From: Aurantimonas sp036549475 | GTDB taxonomy: Bacteria; Pseudomonadota; Alphaproteobacteria; Rhizobiales; Rhizobiaceae | Direction: 5' to 3' | DNA: 64,000 nt | NCBI RefSeq assembly: GCF_036549475.1 | Contig: NZ_JAZHLI010000010.1 | Span: 39,380 to 103,379 of the forward strand | Part shown: positions 55,685 through 63,868 of the stretch, in pieces | How the letters are laid out: every line of letters begins with the position of its first letter | Position numbering within the stretch: position 1 is the stretch's first letter | The notes under the pieces: generated by a model | Seen by the model: only the letters and a program-made list of their open reading frames with translations | What the model was told of the DNA's origin: nothing | Databases searched by the model: none | Translations under genes and position numbers: made by a program

Positions 55685-56302
55685 TCAGCCGACCGACACG
55701 CCGGCATAGGACGCGATCGCCAGAAGCAGGCCCGCGCCCACGACCACTCCGATCATCATCCACACTGCGGCGATGACGAAATCGGTTGTGCGGGAGCGGT
55801 GCTGCTGCGGCTGCCGCAGCGGCTCCTCTTGGGTGCGGCGGACCGGATGCTCCGGCTTGGCGATCCGTTCGTTGAGTTCGTCATTCACCGCGAACGCCTT
55901 GTCGCGCTCGACGATGCGCTCGGCGACATAGTCCGTCACCCGATCGGCGATCACCCGTGCCTCGGTGGATTCCACCAGAGTGACGCGGCCCAGACGGGTC
56001 TCGCGGACGAGGCGATAGGTGCGCCGGTCCCGCGCCATCACGACGTTCGCCGTGCCGTCGATCCACAGCCGCGCATGCGCGCCGCCCGACAGGGTGAAAT
56101 CGAACATCTCTTCGCCGGCCGGCAATTCGTCGATCAGCGGCTGCAGTTCTTCCTGCAGGATCTCCAGGCGCGCGCGATCGGCCTCGCGGATGTCGACGAC
56201 GACGTCGGATCTCTGCGCGGCGGCGATCTTGGCCTGTCGCACGGCATCGGCCAGCCGCTTCGTCCCCATCAGGGACGCGACATTGTCCTTGCCTTCGCCC
56301 AT
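55685..56302 (-). CDS. Tail-anchored hypothetical membrane protein
   Basis: The 205-residue protein has a cytoplasmic N-terminal domain (DAVRQAKIAAAQRSDVVVDI, then READRARLEILQEELQPLID, FDFTLSGGAHARLWIDGTAN, VVMARDRRTYRLVRETRLGR). A charged linker follows, and it ends in one membrane helix (TDFVIAAVWMMIGVVVGAGL). The start MGEGKDNVASLMGTKRLADA at 56302 is chosen because upstream in-frame sequence is not protein-like. I do not recognise the family beyond its look of a conserved rhizobial membrane protein. It is convergent with the metallophosphoesterase gene. Confidence 0.75.
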   Translation of the reverse strand: MGEGKDNVASLMGTKRLADAVRQAKIAAAQRSDVVVDIREADRARLEILQEELQPLIDELPAGEEMFDFTLSGGAHARLWIDGTANVVMARDRRTYRLVRETRLGRVTLVESTEARVIADRVTDYVAERIVERDKAFAVNDELNERIAKPEHPVRRTQEEPLRQPQQHRSRTTDFVIAAVWMMIGVVVGAGLLLAIASYAGVSVG

Positions 56303-56387
56303 CGATCGTTGCCTCGAATCCAATTCCTTAACCGAATGTTTATCATATCCAGATTCATGATTGGAAGAAACTGCGTGGTGGCGGCTG

Positions 56388-57206
56388 TCAGGCACCATCG
56401 ACGTGCTCGATCGCTGCCAGGATAGCGCGCTCGCAGGCACCCTCGTCCTCCAGCATCAACATGTGGCCGCGGTCGGGAAGCGCCGTGAAAGCGAATCCCG
56501 GCGGGGCATGCGAGCCCTGCGCGAAGGGGGTCACGGGATCGTCGGCTCCCCAGAGCAGCGAGATCGGAACACCGGTTGCCGCGATGGCCTCCAGGGGCAG
56601 AAGGCCCTGCGTGCCGAAATCGACGCCCTCTTGGGCCGTGAACAGCATCGCGAATATGTGCTGGATCGCGGCCCGATCCTCCGGCGATCGGCCGGCGGCG
56701 ATCGCCGCGGCGATTTCAGCGTCCGGCAGCCAGCCCCGCGCGCCCATTGCCCCCATCGCCCGGCGGATCGCATCTGCGCCCTCGGCCCGCATCACCGCAC
56801 CAATCATGCCGCTGCCGATCTGGGGCCCGAAGCCGCCAGGCGCCAGCAACGTCATCGACGCCACGCGATCGGCCGCGAACAGGCTCATCAGGCAGGCGAT
56901 CGCCCCGCCCATGGAATGGCCGACGAGATGGGCGGAGGCGATGTCCCTGGCGTCCAGCTCGGCGAGGATCGCGCGCGCCGCAACCTTGGGCGGGCCGAAG
57001 CCGGGATAGTCCCGCGAAGCGCCGTGGCCCGGCAGGTCGAAGGCGAGCACTCGCCTTTGCGGCGTGGCCAGCCGCTCCTGAAGGGACTCCCACAGCACTG
57101 CACGACCATCAAAGCCGTGCAGCAGGACCACGGGAGGGGTCGTTCCGCCTGCCTCGCCGCCGCGTTCGACGGCGAAGAGGCGCGGTGACGAATTGGCGTC
57201 GCTCAT
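56388..57206 (-). CDS. Alpha/beta-fold hydrolase
   Basis: The 272-residue protein has the alpha/beta-hydrolase layout: oxyanion HGFDGR in VVLLHGFDGRAVLWESL, nucleophile elbow AHLVGHSMGGAIACLMSLF, acid in LLWGADDPVTPFAQ and catalytic His in ALPDRGHMLMLEDEG. Similar sequences are annotated as acyl-transfer or esterase types; acetoin-dehydrogenase E2-like C-domain relatives are close, but no lipoyl domain is here. Its ATG is one base after the leuA stop, so it is probably cotranscribed with leuA. Confidence 0.9.
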   Translation of the reverse strand: MSDANSSPRLFAVERGGEAGGTTPPVVLLHGFDGRAVLWESLQERLATPQRRVLAFDLPGHGASRDYPGFGPPKVAARAILAELDARDIASAHLVGHSMGGAIACLMSLFAADRVASMTLLAPGGFGPQIGSGMIGAVMRAEGADAIRRAMGAMGARGWLPDAEIAAAIAAGRSPEDRAAIQHIFAMLFTAQEGVDFGTQGLLPLEAIAATGVPISLLWGADDPVTPFAQGSHAPPGFAFTALPDRGHMLMLEDEGACERAILAAIEHVDGA

Positions 57207-57207
57207 G

Positions 57208-58956
57208 TCAGCGCGATGCCAGGAGCCGGTTCGCTGCGGCGACCAGCGCTTCCAGCGAAGCGGTGACGATGTTCTTGTTCATGCCGACACCGAACAGGCG
57301 TCCGCTCTCGTGCTGGACTTCCATGTAGCAGATGGCGCCAGCGTCGGAGCCGGCCCCCAGCGAATGCTCCGAATAGTCGAACACCGAGAATTCGATGCCC
57401 AGATGCCGACAGAGGGCGTCGACGAACCCGTCGATGGGTCCGGTGCCGATGCCCTCGATCGTGGTCTCCACGCCATTGTCGAGAATGGTCGCCTCGACGA
57501 TGCGCTCGCCCTTCACGTTGGGGCTCGGCCGCGTCGTGTGCTCGACGAAGCGGATGCGGCCCTCCGGCTGCTCGACATAACGCTCGATGAAGCGCTCGTA
57601 GATGCGCTTGACCGGCAGCTCGCGCCCTTCCTCGTCGGTGATCTGCTGGATGTCCTCGCGGAACTCAACCTGCAGGTTGCGCGGCAGGTTGAGGCCGTAG
57701 TCGGCCTGCAGGACATAGGCGATCCCACCCTTGCCCGACTGCGAGTTGATGCGGATGATCGCCTCGTAGGAGCGGCCGACGTCCTTGGGATCGATCGGCA
57801 GATACGGCACTTCCCACAATTCCTTGTTGGCGACCTTGCGGGCCTTCATGCCCTTGTTGATCGCATCCTGGTGCGATCCGGAGAAGGCCGTATAGACCAG
57901 CTCGCCCACATAGGGATGACGCTCGTGGATCGTCATCTGGTTGCAGTACTCGAAGATCTCCTTGATGTGGTTGATGTCGGAGACGTCAAGGTTCGGATCC
58001 ACCCCTTGTGTGAACATGTTCAGCGCCAGGGTGACGATGTCGACATTGCCGGTGCGCTCGCCATTGCCGAACAGCGTGCCCTCGACACGGTCGGCACCGG
58101 CCATCAGGCCGAGCTCGGTGGCGGCGACAGCGGTGCCGCGGTCGTTGTGGGGATGCAGCGAGACGATCAGGTTGTCGCGATTGTCGAGCTTCCGGCACAT
58201 CCACTCCATCTGGTCGGCATGGATGTTCGGCGTCGACATCTCGACGGTGGCGGGCAGGTTCAGGATCAGCTTGTTGTCCGGCGTCGGCTGGACGATTTCG
58301 GCGACCGCGTTGCAGATCTCGACGGCGAAATCGAGCTCGGTGCCGGTGAAGCTCTCCGGCGAATACTGGAAGCGATAGCCACCGCCCGCCTTGGCCGCCA
58401 TGTCGACGACCATCTTGGCCGCGTCGGTGGCGATCTCCTTGATGCCTGCGCGGTCTTTCTGGAACACTACGCGCCGCTGCAATTCGCTGGTCGAATTGTA
58501 GAAATGCACGATCGGCCGATGCGAGCCCTCCAGGGATTCGAAGGTGCGTGCGATCAGTTCCGGCCGGCACTGGACCAGCACCTGCAGCGAGACGTCGTCA
58601 GGCGTTTCGCCTTCCTCGATGCACCAGCGCACGAAGTCGAAATCGGTCTGCGAGGCCGACGGAAAGCCGATCTCGATCTCCTTGAAGTTCATCGCTTTCA
58701 ACAGGGCGAAGAAGCGCGCCTTGCGGTCGTGGCCCATCGGATCGACCAAGGCCTGATTGCCGTCCCGCAGGTCCACGGAACACCAGATCGGCGGATGGGT
58801 GATGGTCTTGGACGGCCACGTCCTGTCGGGCAGGTCGACCGGCCCGTACGGCTGATACTTGCGGGAGGCGAGCGGCATCGTTCCACGGCGCTCGGCGGTT
58901 TCGTGCGGCGTCTGCCGGGCATCTGCGGCCGGACGCGTGGCGGGGGAAACGGACAT
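57208..58956 (-). CDS. leuA: 2-isopropylmalate synthase (long, LeuA2-type)
   Basis: LeuA condenses acetyl-CoA with 2-oxoisovalerate, the first committed step of leucine synthesis. The 582-residue protein has the long-type N-terminus (YGPVDLPDRTWPSKTITHPP), the catalytic IWCSVDLRDGNQALVDPMGH, the metal-site SLHPHNDRGTAVAATELGLM, the GNGERTGNVDIVTLALN motif and a C-terminal regulatory domain (FVDALCRHLGIEFSVFDYSE, GRLFGVGMNKNIVTASLEAL). The start MSVSPATRPAADA at 58956 is assumed; an internal MPLASRKY is also possible. A leucine-rich leader peptide lies upstream (59119-59238). The ilvE product earlier in the window completes the pathway. Confidence 0.94.
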   Translation of the reverse strand: MSVSPATRPAADARQTPHETAERRGTMPLASRKYQPYGPVDLPDRTWPSKTITHPPIWCSVDLRDGNQALVDPMGHDRKARFFALLKAMNFKEIEIGFPSASQTDFDFVRWCIEEGETPDDVSLQVLVQCRPELIARTFESLEGSHRPIVHFYNSTSELQRRVVFQKDRAGIKEIATDAAKMVVDMAAKAGGGYRFQYSPESFTGTELDFAVEICNAVAEIVQPTPDNKLILNLPATVEMSTPNIHADQMEWMCRKLDNRDNLIVSLHPHNDRGTAVAATELGLMAGADRVEGTLFGNGERTGNVDIVTLALNMFTQGVDPNLDVSDINHIKEIFEYCNQMTIHERHPYVGELVYTAFSGSHQDAINKGMKARKVANKELWEVPYLPIDPKDVGRSYEAIIRINSQSGKGGIAYVLQADYGLNLPRNLQVEFREDIQQITDEEGRELPVKRIYERFIERYVEQPEGRIRFVEHTTRPSPNVKGERIVEATILDNGVETTIEGIGTGPIDGFVDALCRHLGIEFSVFDYSEHSLGAGSDAGAICYMEVQHESGRLFGVGMNKNIVTASLEALVAAANRLLASR

Positions 58957-59118
58957 GGTCTTCGCACCTTGGTCGCTGGGCGGATGCCGGCTGCGGCGAT
59001 CTTGCGCACGCATCGGGCCGGTCATCGGCAATTGGAACCGTCTTGTAAAGCGAGAGGGGCTGAGCGCGTGGGCCGATCGGACCACAGTGCCGGCTCGACC
59101 GCCGGACGCCCCTTCAGG

Positions 59119-59238
59119 TCAACGGGTCCGACGGCCGCAGCTAAGAAGGAGAAGACGTAGAAGGGTCAGCGGACGCGCAGCATCGGCAGCCCCGTTCCGG
59201 GCCGCGATCATGCCGAAATGGGATGGCGTCGCATTCAT
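59119..59238 (-). promoter_or_regulatory. Candidate leuA leader peptide (39 codons, Leu-rich)
   Basis: On the minus strand, ATG at 59238 opens a 39-codon frame beginning MNATPSHFGMIAARN, with the run PLTLLRLLLLS near its end and stopping at TGA (59119-59121). Seven of ten consecutive codons are Leu, using CTG, CTT, CTA, CTT, CTC, CTT, CTT; CTA and CTT are otherwise rare in this GC-rich window. It lies 162 bp upstream of leuA. Leu-rich leader peptides before leuA are known in alphaproteobacteria, where ribosome stalling at Leu codons controls transcription attenuation. A downstream terminator is not clear-cut. Confidence 0.6.
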
Positions 59239-59293
59239 GCCGCGAAGAGTAGCCGCAAATTCGCCCATGGCAAGCCGAAAATATGCGCAGGGC

Positions 59294-60376
59294 TCAAGCC
59301 GCCGGTTGCGGCGCGAAGGCGGGCCGCGCCTCGAAGACCAGCGTGGCGACTGCGCCGGCGTCGTTGGACGCCTCGAAGCTGCCGCCGATCTGCTGGGTCA
59401 GCGATCCGACGATCCGCATGCCGAGATTGCGCGACTCTGCGATGGAAAAGCCTTCGGGCCAACCGGGCCCATCGTCGGCGACTTGCAGCCGCAGGGTATT
59501 TCCCTGCTTTCCTTCTTGTTGCAGCGTGACCCGGATGGTCCCCGGCCGACCATCTGCACAGCCATGCTCGATGGCATTGGAAATCAGTTCGGTGACGATC
59601 AGGGCGAGCGGCACAGCCGTTTCGGCATCCACCTCGGTGGGCGCGACCTCGGTCTCATAGGTCACCCCGGTCACCCCGGAGGCGGCCAGGAGATCCGCGC
59701 CGAGTTGCGACAGATAAGGCGCCATGTCGAGGCTCTGGCGACTGGGATCGTGCAGCTGGCGCTGTATCTTGGACACGAGGCCGATCCTGGCGGACGCCTG
59801 CTGCAGGGCTGCGGTCGCCTCCGCGGAGGAGGAGACGCGAGCCTGCGTGTCAGAAGGGCGGACACGACCGCAAGATTGTTGGAGACCCGGTGCTGCAATT
59901 CGCGGAACAGGAGATCACGCTCATTGGCATAGCGGGCCGTCGCCTCCTTCTCGATTGTCAGCCGGTCGAGCGCCACATGCATCCAGTGGATCAGGGCTAT
60001 GTCCACCGCGACGATGAAGACGTAGAAGGCCAGCGCCAGCAACGAGCCGCCGGTCAGCCCGAAGGAATCGAAAGGCGGGATGAAAAAGTACCAGGCCGCC
60101 AGTCCACCGAGGATACCGACCAGGGCACCGGGCGCGGTGCCGGCCAGGAACGTCGTGATGATCACTGCAGGGAAGAAGGTGAGGTACGGAAAATCCGCCC
60201 GGCAGCTGGTGGTCGAGCTCGTAGCGAACCCAGAAGGCAAGAGCGATCGCGGTCGCCGCGAACATCCATTTTAGGACCGGCTTGTCGCGCCACGAAATGG
60301 CGACGAGAAATGCCTGTATGCCTTTCAGGCTGTCAGGATCGGCATTCTTGCGCCGTGTGCCGATGTCGACCGCCAT
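59294..60376 (-). pseudogene. HWE/HisKA_2-type sensor kinase with two compensating frameshifts
   Basis: The N-terminus (MAVDIGTRRKNADPDSLKG, then FAATAIALAFWVRYELDHQLP) and the C-terminal ATPase domain (ALIVTELISNAIEHGCADG, ADDGPGWPEGF) are in one frame. The middle part (YLTFFPAVIITTFLAGTAPG, LAAWYFFIPPFDSFG, FRELQHRVSNNLAVVSALL) is in another. An extra base in a four-base A/T run at 60190-60193 and a missing base near 59846-59847 explain both shifts. The reconstructed protein, about 360 residues, is a membrane kinase with the His in LQHRVSNN. Either the gene is decayed or, more likely, the sequence contains errors. Confidence 0.7.
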
Positions 60377-60536
60377 GGGGGTTCCCTGTCTGATTGTCTG
60401 TCGCCGCAAGGCTCTTGCGACGCCGACCTCCCCTGCATCGCCAGCTATTGCCGCTGTTGCGGCAAATGGCAAGCAATTGCCTATTGAATTCAGCAGGCTG
60501 GCCAAACTTGGCAGCGCGTCTGCGAGTGAAACGGCG

Positions 60537-61460
60537 TCAGAGAACCGGGACGCCGGTCTGCTTGGCTTCGCCCTCCGGTTCGACATGGATCGAGACCCGC
60601 GCACCGTCGAAGGCTACCTGCAACGCATCCTCGATGCGGTCGCATATCTCGTGGGCCGCGCCGACGGTCATGGTTTCCGGAACCACCATGTGGAACTCGA
60701 TGAAGATCGCCCGGCCGGCGAGCCGCGTCTTCAGGTCATGGACCTCCAGCGCTCCCTCGGCGTGGGACGAAATGATGTCGCGGACATTGGCCTCCTCGCC
60801 CGGGTCGATCGCGCGGTCCATCAGCCCCGACAGCGAGCTCATGACCACGAGGTAGCCCTCGCGCAGGATGTTCAGCGCGACCAGCGCCGCCATCAGCGGG
60901 TCGAGGATCGTCCACCCCGTGCTGGTGGCGATCAGCAGGCCCGAGATGACGCCGATCGAGGTGACGACATCCGCCATGATGTGACGCCCGTCCGCGGCCA
61001 GCGCCGGCGAACGCCGGGCCGCGCCCTGGCGGATCAGATAGGTTGCCCAGACGGCGTTGATGGTCGTTGCGGCCGCGTTGATCGCAATGCCGATCAGCGG
61101 TGCTTCCAGTTCGCGCGGCACCAGATAGGCCTGCCACGCCTCACGCAGGATGAGGAGCGCTGCGAGCACGATCAGCACGCCCTCGACAACCGCCGAGAAA
61201 TATTCCGCCTTGGTGTGGCCGAAGGGGTGGTCGCTGTCGGCCGGCTTGTAGCTCAGGGTTACCGCCCAGAGCGCGATCAGGCCGGCGACGACATTGACGA
61301 TGGATTCCAGCGCGTCCGAAAACAGCGCCACCGAACCGGTCATCCGATAGGCGGCGTATTTGATGGCGAGCACGACCACCGCCACGGCGACCGATGCCAT
61401 GGCGATGCGCTTGACCAATGGGGCGCTGGTGACCGCCGCCTCATGTGCCCCGTTGCTCAC
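60537..61460 (-). CDS. Cation diffusion facilitator transporter
   Basis: The 307-residue membrane protein has the CDF layout: six helices with LFSDALESIVNVVAGLIALW in helix 2, DHPFGHTKAEYFSAVVEGVL between helices 2 and 3, ALAADGRHIMADVVTSIGVI in helix 5 with the HxxxD metal pair, and a cytoplasmic C-terminal domain (EVHDLKTRLAGRAIFIEFHM, VGAAHEICDRIEDAL). These export Zn2+, Fe2+ or related ions against protons. It starts with GTG at 61460, four bases after the trpE(G) stop, and is probably read through from that operon. Confidence 0.92.
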   Translation of the reverse strand: MSNGAHEAAVTSAPLVKRIAMASVAVAVVVLAIKYAAYRMTGSVALFSDALESIVNVVAGLIALWAVTLSYKPADSDHPFGHTKAEYFSAVVEGVLIVLAALLILREAWQAYLVPRELEAPLIGIAINAAATTINAVWATYLIRQGAARRSPALAADGRHIMADVVTSIGVISGLLIATSTGWTILDPLMAALVALNILREGYLVVMSSLSGLMDRAIDPGEEANVRDIISSHAEGALEVHDLKTRLAGRAIFIEFHMVVPETMTVGAAHEICDRIEDALQVAFDGARVSIHVEPEGEAKQTGVPVL

Positions 61461-61464
61461 GAGA

Positions 61465-63654
61465 TCAGGCCGCCTGTTCGCGGGCCCGGCGCGGCAGCTT
61501 CGCGACGATGTTCTCGATCATCCGCATGCCGGCATCGCCACCCAGGCTCATGATGCTCTCCGGATGGAACTGCACCGCCGCGACCGGCTCGGTCCGATGC
61601 TCGAAGGCCATGACGATGCCGTCGTCGGTCTCGGCCGTCACGATGAAGTCCTTCGGCAGGCGCACCGGATCGGCGAAGATCGAGTGATAGCGCCCGACGG
61701 TCACCTCGCCCGGCAGGCCGGAGAAGATGATGCCCGGCTCGGAGATACGGATGCGGGACGGCTTGCCGTGAACGGGCATGTGCAGCGTGCGCAGCGTGCC
61801 GCCATAGGCTTCGGCCAGGGCCTGCAGGCCGAGGCAGACGCCGAAGATCGCGGCGCCATGCTCGCGCGCCCGGGCGATCGTGCCCTTGCAGTCGAAGTCG
61901 GACGGATTGCCCGGTCCCGGCGACAGCACCACCAGATCCGGCGCGATGCGATCGAAGATTTCGGCCGGCACGGGGGTGCGCACGGTGGAAACTTCGGCGC
62001 CGGTCTGCCGGAAATAGTTCGCCAGCGTGTGGACGAAGGAATCCTCGTGATCGACGAGCAGGATCCGAAGCCCCTCCCCGACTCTTGCGGAATCGCGCTT
62101 GGCGGCTGCCGGATCAGGCGCGCCGGCCTCGCGGATCGCGCCGATCAGCGCGGAAGCCTTGAGCTCGGTCTCGGCTTCCTCCTCTTCGGGATTGGAATCG
62201 TAGAGCAGCGTTGCGCCGGCGCGCACCTCGGCGATACCGTCCTTCAGGCGGATCGTGCGCAAGGTCAGGCCGGTGTTCATGTCGCCGTTGAAATGCACCA
62301 TGCCGACGGCGCCGCCATACCAGGCCCTCGGGCTCTTCTCGTTGTTCTCGATGAAGCGCATCGCCCAAAGCTTCGGTGCGCCGGTGACGGTGACCGCCCA
62401 GGCGTGGGACAGGAAGGCGTCGAAGGCGTCCATCCCGTCGCGCAGCCGGCCCTCGATATGGTCGACCGTATGGATCAGGCGGGAATAGACCTCGATCTGG
62501 CGCCGGCCGATCACCCGCACCGAGCCAGGATCGCAGACCCGGCTCTTGTCGTTGCGATCGACGTCGGAGCACATGGTCAGCTCCGACTCGTCCTTCTTGG
62601 AGTTCAGCAGCTTCAGGATCTGCTCGGAATCGGCGATGGCGTCGTCGCCGCGCTTGATCGTTCCGGAGATCGGGCAGGTCTCGACGCGGCGGCCATTGAC
62701 CCGCACGAACATCTCCGGCGAAGCACCGATCAGGTATTCGTTGGATCCGAGATTGACGAAGAAGGAATAGGGCGACGGGTTCACCGCCTTCAGACGCCGG
62801 GAGATTTCCGACGGACGGTGCTCGGCGCGCTCGTAGAACACCTGTCCGGGGACCACCTCGAAGAGATCACCTCGCATGAACCGCTCCTTGGCGGAGCGCA
62901 CGAGGTCGGCATATTCGCCGGGCCGGTGGTCGCCGCGGGGCGGGATCCGGTCCGACGGGACGAAGGGCGCATCCGGCCCGCCGCCCTCCAGCCCCTCGGT
63001 CGAGGCGCCGTCCATGGCGAAATCGTAGCGGGTCAGGACGGCCGAGGCCGAATAGTGATCGACCTCGAGCAGTTCGTCGGGAAGGTACAGCACCAGATCG
63101 CGGCGTTCGGCGTCGCGCTCCAGTACTTCCGGCACCGGCTCGAACTGATAGGCGAGATCGTATCCGAAGGCGCCGTAGAGGCCGAGCTCGCGGCCCTCCT
63201 CGGAACGGAACAGCGAGACGATGGTGCGCAGCACCGAGAAGATGCTCGGCATGCGCGAGCGCTCTTCCTCCGTGACCGCGGCGGTCGGCTCGACAATGGT
63301 CAGGTCGATGAAGCCGTCGCCATGGGTGCGGCTGGCGATGTCGGCATTGCCAGCCAGCGCCGCGTCGATGAAGTCGAGCAGCACGCGGCCGCGCGGATTG
63401 AGCGCCTCGATGCGCATCTCGCGCCTGGCGGACGAGAGCACCAGCGGTGGATCGACGAAGGCGACGTCCTGGCGGGTGTAGCGGCCCGGATATTCGTAAT
63501 TGGAGAACAGCACGGCGCCGCGGCGCGTGTCGAGCCAGTCGAAATAAGGCTCGATCGCGCCCTCATAGGCGACGGCCGTCCGGCTGCGGGTGATCGTGAT
63601 GCCTCCGGCGGTTACGAAACGTTCCCGTCCGTCCTCGGTCTGCTCGGTCACCAT
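61465..63654 (-). CDS. trpE(G): Anthranilate synthase, fused components I and II
   Basis: The 729-residue fusion makes anthranilate from chorismate and glutamine. The TrpE part (to about residue 510) has DLFEVVPGQVFYERAEHRPS, the chorismate-binding PYSFFVNLGSNEYLIGASPE, GTIKRGDDAIADSEQILKLL, and the core DESELTMCSDVDRNDKSRVC. The TrpG part has LRILLVDHEDSFVHTLANYF, nucleophilic Cys607 in GVCLGLQALAEAYGG and the HPES pair at 697-699. This fusion is typical of Rhizobiales. ATG at 63654 follows the trp leader and attenuator, so tryptophan supply controls transcription. Confidence 0.96.
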   Translation of the reverse strand: MVTEQTEDGRERFVTAGGITITRSRTAVAYEGAIEPYFDWLDTRRGAVLFSNYEYPGRYTRQDVAFVDPPLVLSSARREMRIEALNPRGRVLLDFIDAALAGNADIASRTHGDGFIDLTIVEPTAAVTEEERSRMPSIFSVLRTIVSLFRSEEGRELGLYGAFGYDLAYQFEPVPEVLERDAERRDLVLYLPDELLEVDHYSASAVLTRYDFAMDGASTEGLEGGGPDAPFVPSDRIPPRGDHRPGEYADLVRSAKERFMRGDLFEVVPGQVFYERAEHRPSEISRRLKAVNPSPYSFFVNLGSNEYLIGASPEMFVRVNGRRVETCPISGTIKRGDDAIADSEQILKLLNSKKDESELTMCSDVDRNDKSRVCDPGSVRVIGRRQIEVYSRLIHTVDHIEGRLRDGMDAFDAFLSHAWAVTVTGAPKLWAMRFIENNEKSPRAWYGGAVGMVHFNGDMNTGLTLRTIRLKDGIAEVRAGATLLYDSNPEEEEAETELKASALIGAIREAGAPDPAAAKRDSARVGEGLRILLVDHEDSFVHTLANYFRQTGAEVSTVRTPVPAEIFDRIAPDLVVLSPGPGNPSDFDCKGTIARAREHGAAIFGVCLGLQALAEAYGGTLRTLHMPVHGKPSRIRISEPGIIFSGLPGEVTVGRYHSIFADPVRLPKDFIVTAETDDGIVMAFEHRTEPVAAVQFHPESIMSLGGDAGMRMIENIVAKLPRRAREQAA

Positions 63655-63717
63655 GCATTTTCTCCGGGTCTTGCGACAAGCTCGTTGCGGGTCTCGTGCC
63701 CGGACCCCGGCGCCAAA

Positions 63718-63751
63718 GCAAAAAGGCCGCCGGATGATCCGAGGCGGCCTT
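63718..63751 (-). terminator. Trp attenuator (terminator hairpin before trpE)
   Basis: On the minus strand AAGGCCGCC (63743-63751) pairs exactly with GGCGGCCTT (63723-63731) and is followed by TTTTTG. An upstream GCGGCC (63780-63785), overlapping the end of the leader frame, can pair instead with GGCCGC of the stem (63744-63749), giving the alternative antiterminator. The placement between the leader peptide and trpE(G) is classical attenuation. Confidence 0.88.
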
Positions 63752-63787
63752 GATGTACTGATCACATGCGTGACGGTCCGGCCGCTG

Positions 63788-63832
63788 TCAGCGTGCCCAC
63801 CACCAGTCCATCGCAGAGATCATCGTTTCCAT
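63788..63832 (-). CDS. trpL: Trp operon leader peptide
   Basis: The 14-codon frame METMISAMDWWWAR has three consecutive Trp codons close to its stop. The ending WWWAR matches the leader of trpE(G) in Sinorhizobium and related rhizobia, where ribosome stalling at Trp codons prevents the terminator from forming. In Sinorhizobium the terminated leader RNA (rnTrpL) and the peptide itself also act in trans; whether that holds here is not shown. It lies 134 bases upstream of trpE(G). Confidence 0.9.
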   Translation of the reverse strand: METMISAMDWWWAR

Positions 63833-63841
63833 GAAGATTCG

Positions 63842-63868
63842 GATAGACGACGGCGCGGCAAAGGGCAA
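63842..63868 (-). promoter_or_regulatory. Candidate promoter of the trp leader
   Basis: On the minus strand TTGCCC (63863-63868) and TCTATC (63842-63847) are 15 bp apart. Transcription would begin only about two to five bases before the trpL ATG, so the leader RNA could be nearly leaderless, as known for Sinorhizobium. The hexamers are partial matches. Confidence 0.35.

Noticed and set aside
59040..59113. Classical terminator after the leuA leader peptide
   Set aside because: Only a 6-bp long-range stem and a small inner hairpin with a weak T-run were found, too little to annotate as a terminator.
57193..59160. 655-codon plus-strand frame opposite leuA
   Set aside because: It mirrors leuA codon structure and lacks any recognisable domain.
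61360..63753. 797-codon plus-strand frame opposite trpE(G)
   Set aside because: It mirrors trpE(G) and would overlap the attenuator; no domain is seen.
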